From positions 4,032,482 through 4,096,481 of the forward strand of contig NZ_FSRA01000001.1 in assembly GCF_900129465.1 (NCBI RefSeq): a stretch of DNA of 64,000 bases, given 5' to 3'. The notes beneath the pieces are model-generated. The model worked only from the letters and a program-made list of their open reading frames with translations, was not told where the DNA came from and made no database searches. The position numbers and the translations under genes were made by a program. Source of the DNA: Chitinophaga niabensis (GTDB lineage: Bacteria > Bacteroidota > Bacteroidia > Chitinophagales > Chitinophagaceae). Shown here piece after piece: positions 61,540-64,000 of the stretch. Each line of letters starts with the position of its first letter. The first letter of the stretch is position 1.

Positions 61540-64000
61540 CTATCTCTGGAGTTTGAAATTGAAATTACTAAAGTCCGTACGGTTCTTTTCCAGTTTAGTG
61601 AGTGCATCCCGGTAGTTAGCGGCCATTAATTCCATCTCATTTGCAGAGAGGCCTTTGATGGCGGCTTCGTCCAGTTCCATTCTACCGAAGTTGGCTGCTT
61701 CAAATCCTTTCACACCGCCGGTTACATCTTTTGTTTTGATCACCTGTACCACAGAATCGAAGTTTTGTTTGTAATCCCTTGCCACGTTGAGCATGTTTTC
61801 TGTTACCAGGGATTGCACTTCGCCCTTTGTGGCCAGTGTACCAAGTTTGGTATTCACGGAAGTATTGAGGTCCAGTACCTTTTCATTCACTGTAGCTTTC
61901 AGGTCTGTGAACTTGTCGTTCACCTGAAGGATATCTTTATCCAGTTTGTCTTTAATGTTGATAAAATCAAGATTAAGGATCGGTGGCTTCTTGATATCCG
62001 GCACCAGGTCGAATATATGTGCAGGCAATGGTTTGATCGGAGTTACCTGGATTGGTTTAATAGGCAGTGGTGTATTCGGTTTTGCTACTTGTTGTGGTTG
62101 TACGATGTAAGGCACATAGAAATCTCCCACCACTACTCTTTCGTTCCTGTTATTTGTATTGATGATGGCGTATACGATCAGGAAAGTGCCACCCTTTTGC
62201 ACGCCTGCATTATGCAGCAGTGAAGGGTTGTCTTTGAGGAAGTTCATGAAGATATAACTGTCCTTGATGGCTTCACTGGTATCTACGGCCAGGTTCTTGA
62301 TCCAGTCCAGCAATGCGGGAGTATGGATCTGCGCCACACTTTGCAGCGGAGTGGAAAGTGCGGTGCGGGTGAGCAGCTTAGCACCATTGTTCAGCACGGC
62401 TGCTTTCATGGCGATGGACTCGTGTACCGGCGCGAAATCTTTTGTTTTCAGCTGATTGATATTCAGGCTGAGGAAAGGTTTGAGATCGGTTAGCTCTTTA
62501 TCGATCTCTTTCTTTTTATCCACAGCTTTGGAACGGATATCCTTTGCGTTGCCATAATAATTGGAAACACCTGGTGCTGTGAGTTCTACTTCTGTTGGCA
62601 ATTTCAGCTCAAGATCATCATTGAAGCCTTTCATTTTATCCAGGTAGTCGTTCAGCTTGAACTTATTCATTTCATGCAGTACATCCAGGTAAGGCGGATG
62701 GTATTCCCATTTAGGAATGATGAAATTCCTGATAGCATCCAGCTGCAGGCCCATGATCTCAAAAGGAAGGTCTTTCCCTTCGCGGAGTTTGTCCAGCTGG
62801 GCATATACGTTCTCATAACTTTTGCCTACATGCCCTTCCACGCGGAAGAAGTTGTATTTATCCAGGTCATAGTCCAAAGGCTGACGGATATGCGGCATTG
62901 TTTCCGGGGCATTCTCTGCCGCGAAATAATTCAGATGGGTATCGATAGCACGGCGGCGGTAACGCTCATAGTCCCATTCTTCTATCAGCGATTGCGGCCT
63001 GTAGTAATAAGGAATGCTCTTTTCTCCCAGGGGACGTTCTGTATTTACAGTGGGGGTTACCCTTACGCCCTGGTCACGCTGCCCTGGGGTGTATTCATAG
63101 CTCTGGATGATCTGCACCAGGCGGTTGTAGAGATACAAGGCCCTGCGCAATTGTTCATCCTTGTTATTCAGGATGGGTGATTCAATGAAACACTGGCGGT
63201 AACGGCAACTGATCTCATCGCTGGGGTCCTGTACTAATCCCAGTGCAAGATGTTTGGGGAACAGTTCAGGTGCAATGCAGCAGCCCTGGCAAAGATCAAA
63301 AGTAGCTTCCCTGAATTCTGTATAAGCTACTGCCACATCTTTCACAAAATCGTAGAGATATTGAATGCCGTATGATTCCAGCGCAGCCTTCAGTAATTCA
63401 GGTATCCGTGCCTGGAAATCGGCGGCGGCGGAACCACTGAGGTTACGGAAACGGGTTACGAGGCTGGCTGGCAAACGCAGTCCCAATGTGCTGATACGGG
63501 AAATGAGTTCTGTATTTAAAGTAGCAGTGGGGCGGGTGGCTGTTGGCCGCACTGTTCCGGCCCCTTCGGTAACAGGGTTATCCGTCAGTCTCGGATTGTC
63601 CGTCAATACGGGGCGAACGTCTGTTAAACGGATGGCCGGAGACTGTGGTATTTCTCCGCTTTGCAGGTAACATTTCTGCAATGCTTTGGCCAGATCATCC
63701 GCCATTCCCAATGGCTTGCCGAGCAGTTTAGAACTTTCCTCTATCGCTGTTTGGTATTGCTTCTTGAAGTTGTTATAGTTGAAAACATCTGATGCCGGAT
63801 TAAAGATAACCCGTGGCACAAATGCATCCGGCATATCAAAGTACTGTTCACTGCAGCAGTCAGGGTCCTGGTGGATACGTTCGTAATCTGCTTTGCTGAT
63901 CAGTAAAGCATGCAGGTTGTTCTGCTGTAAAACACCCTTATTATCGCAATCAACAGAAGAACAGATATCGGTATCTTCCAGGAACTGGCTCAGGTAGAGC
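61540..64000 (-). CDS. Large eCIS-operon protein of unknown function, partial (runs off right edge)
   Basis: The frame is open to the edge: 55 residues precede Met63834, so that Met is not the true start, and 819 residues are visible. The upstream part includes a Cys/Asp cluster (DICSSVDCDNKG). The middle is helical (LSTLGLRLPASLVTRFRNLS and DFVKDVAVAYTEFREATFDL). A proline-rich segment (about residue 670-690, PIKPIQVTPIKPLP) precedes a C-terminal predicted coiled coil (LDKDILQVNDKFTDLKATVN). I cannot name the family. It is upstream of, and translationally coupled with, the tape-measure gene, so it is probably a structural or accessory eCIS component. Confidence 0.75.
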   Translation of the reverse strand, partial: LYLSQFLEDTDICSSVDCDNKGVLQQNNLHALLISKADYERIHQDPDCCSEQYFDMPDAFVPRVIFNPASDVFNYNNFKKQYQTAIEESSKLLGKPLGMADDLAKALQKCYLQSGEIPQSPAIRLTDVRPVLTDNPRLTDNPVTEGAGTVRPTATRPTATLNTELISRISTLGLRLPASLVTRFRNLSGSAAADFQARIPELLKAALESYGIQYLYDFVKDVAVAYTEFREATFDLCQGCCIAPELFPKHLALGLVQDPSDEISCRYRQCFIESPILNNKDEQLRRALYLYNRLVQIIQSYEYTPGQRDQGVRVTPTVNTERPLGEKSIPYYYRPQSLIEEWDYERYRRRAIDTHLNYFAAENAPETMPHIRQPLDYDLDKYNFFRVEGHVGKSYENVYAQLDKLREGKDLPFEIMGLQLDAIRNFIIPKWEYHPPYLDVLHEMNKFKLNDYLDKMKGFNDDLELKLPTEVELTAPGVSNYYGNAKDIRSKAVDKKKEIDKELTDLKPFLSLNINQLKTKDFAPVHESIAMKAAVLNNGAKLLTRTALSTPLQSVAQIHTPALLDWIKNLAVDTSEAIKDSYIFMNFLKDNPSLLHNAGVQKGGTFLIVYAIINTNNRNERVVVGDFYVPYIVQPQQVAKPNTPLPIKPIQVTPIKPLPAHIFDLVPDIKKPPILNLDFINIKDKLDKDILQVNDKFTDLKATVNEKVLDLNTSVNTKLGTLATKGEVQSLVTENMLNVARDYKQNFDSVVQVIKTKDVTGGVKGFEAANFGRMELDEAAIKGLSANEMELMAANYRDALTKLEKNRTDFSNFNFKLQR

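Noticed and set aside
1..64000. tRNA, rRNA, transposase or prophage integrase genes
   Set aside because: No cloverleaf-sized structured gap, rRNA-like sequence, IS terminal repeats or recombinase motifs were found.

Overview
The window is chromosomal DNA of a member of the Bacteroidota, most likely Chitinophagaceae (Chitinophaga-like). The grounds are type IX secretion (T9SS) cargo with type A and type B sorting domains beside PorP/SprF proteins, a FecI-type sigma / FecR / SusC / SusD locus, several TAnnTTTG-type (Bacteroidota -7) promoter elements, and almost no Shine-Dalgarno sequences. This is inferred from gene content alone; no 16S rRNA or tRNA gene is present.

Layout. 1-2466 (-): the start of a secreted protein running off the left edge, a coiled-coil zinc-ribbon protein and its Nif3-like partner. 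2522-4033 (+): M32 carboxypeptidase. 4205-5497 (-): secreted rhodanese-thioredoxin fusion and a TPMT-type methyltransferase. 5719-15042 (+): two giant PKD-repeat T9SS proteins, a PorP/SprF protein and a small stand-alone T9SS type A sorting domain. 15279-16451 (-): RlmI-like rRNA methyltransferase. 16588-31421 (+): grpE-dnaJ, a regulated uptake locus (sigma, FecR, SusC, SusD, three tandem TlpA-like thiol-disulfide proteins), stand-alone RlmK, and a sodium:solute symporter. 31381-49423 (-): vWA protein, Hpt, LysM glucosaminidase, O-methyltransferase, LOG protein, FAD oxidoreductase, an outer-membrane protein, a second PorP/SprF plus PKD/type B T9SS module, RecG, a mitochondrial-like citrate synthase, an LptF/G permease and Tgt. 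49523-55903 (+): glycosyltransferase, RsmG, ECF sigma with a small membrane protein, DinB, ArsR/AHSA1 pair, patatin. 56050-64000 (-): M1 peptidase and the distal end of a contractile injection system (eCIS) operon, with an AAA ATPase, a GH46 chitosanase-like protein without signal peptide, a CIS tape-measure-family protein and a large protein that runs off the right edge.

The most unusual signal is not a gene. The coding strand changes from + to - four times in the window. At one change the two genes overlap. Each of the other three convergent gaps holds a degenerate tandem array with an exact 11-bp period (4076-4174, 15140-15260, 55911-55998). The unit sequence differs at each site but the period does not, and two of the three flip polarity in the middle so that the halves form long inverted repeats. 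One DNA helical turn per unit, placed only where two transcription units collide, suggests a topological or nucleoid-binding role.

Other themes are two separate PorP/SprF-linked type B T9SS modules, a palindromic operator over the promoter of the FAD oxidoreductase, several genes whose -7 element lies 5-7 nt before the start codon (leaderless transcripts), a Tgt that has lost two of three zinc-site cysteines, and the eCIS operon with its chitosanase-like gene. No gene-free stretch exceeds 300 bp; the longest (15043-15278, 54136-54364, 5498-5718) are about 220-240 bp.
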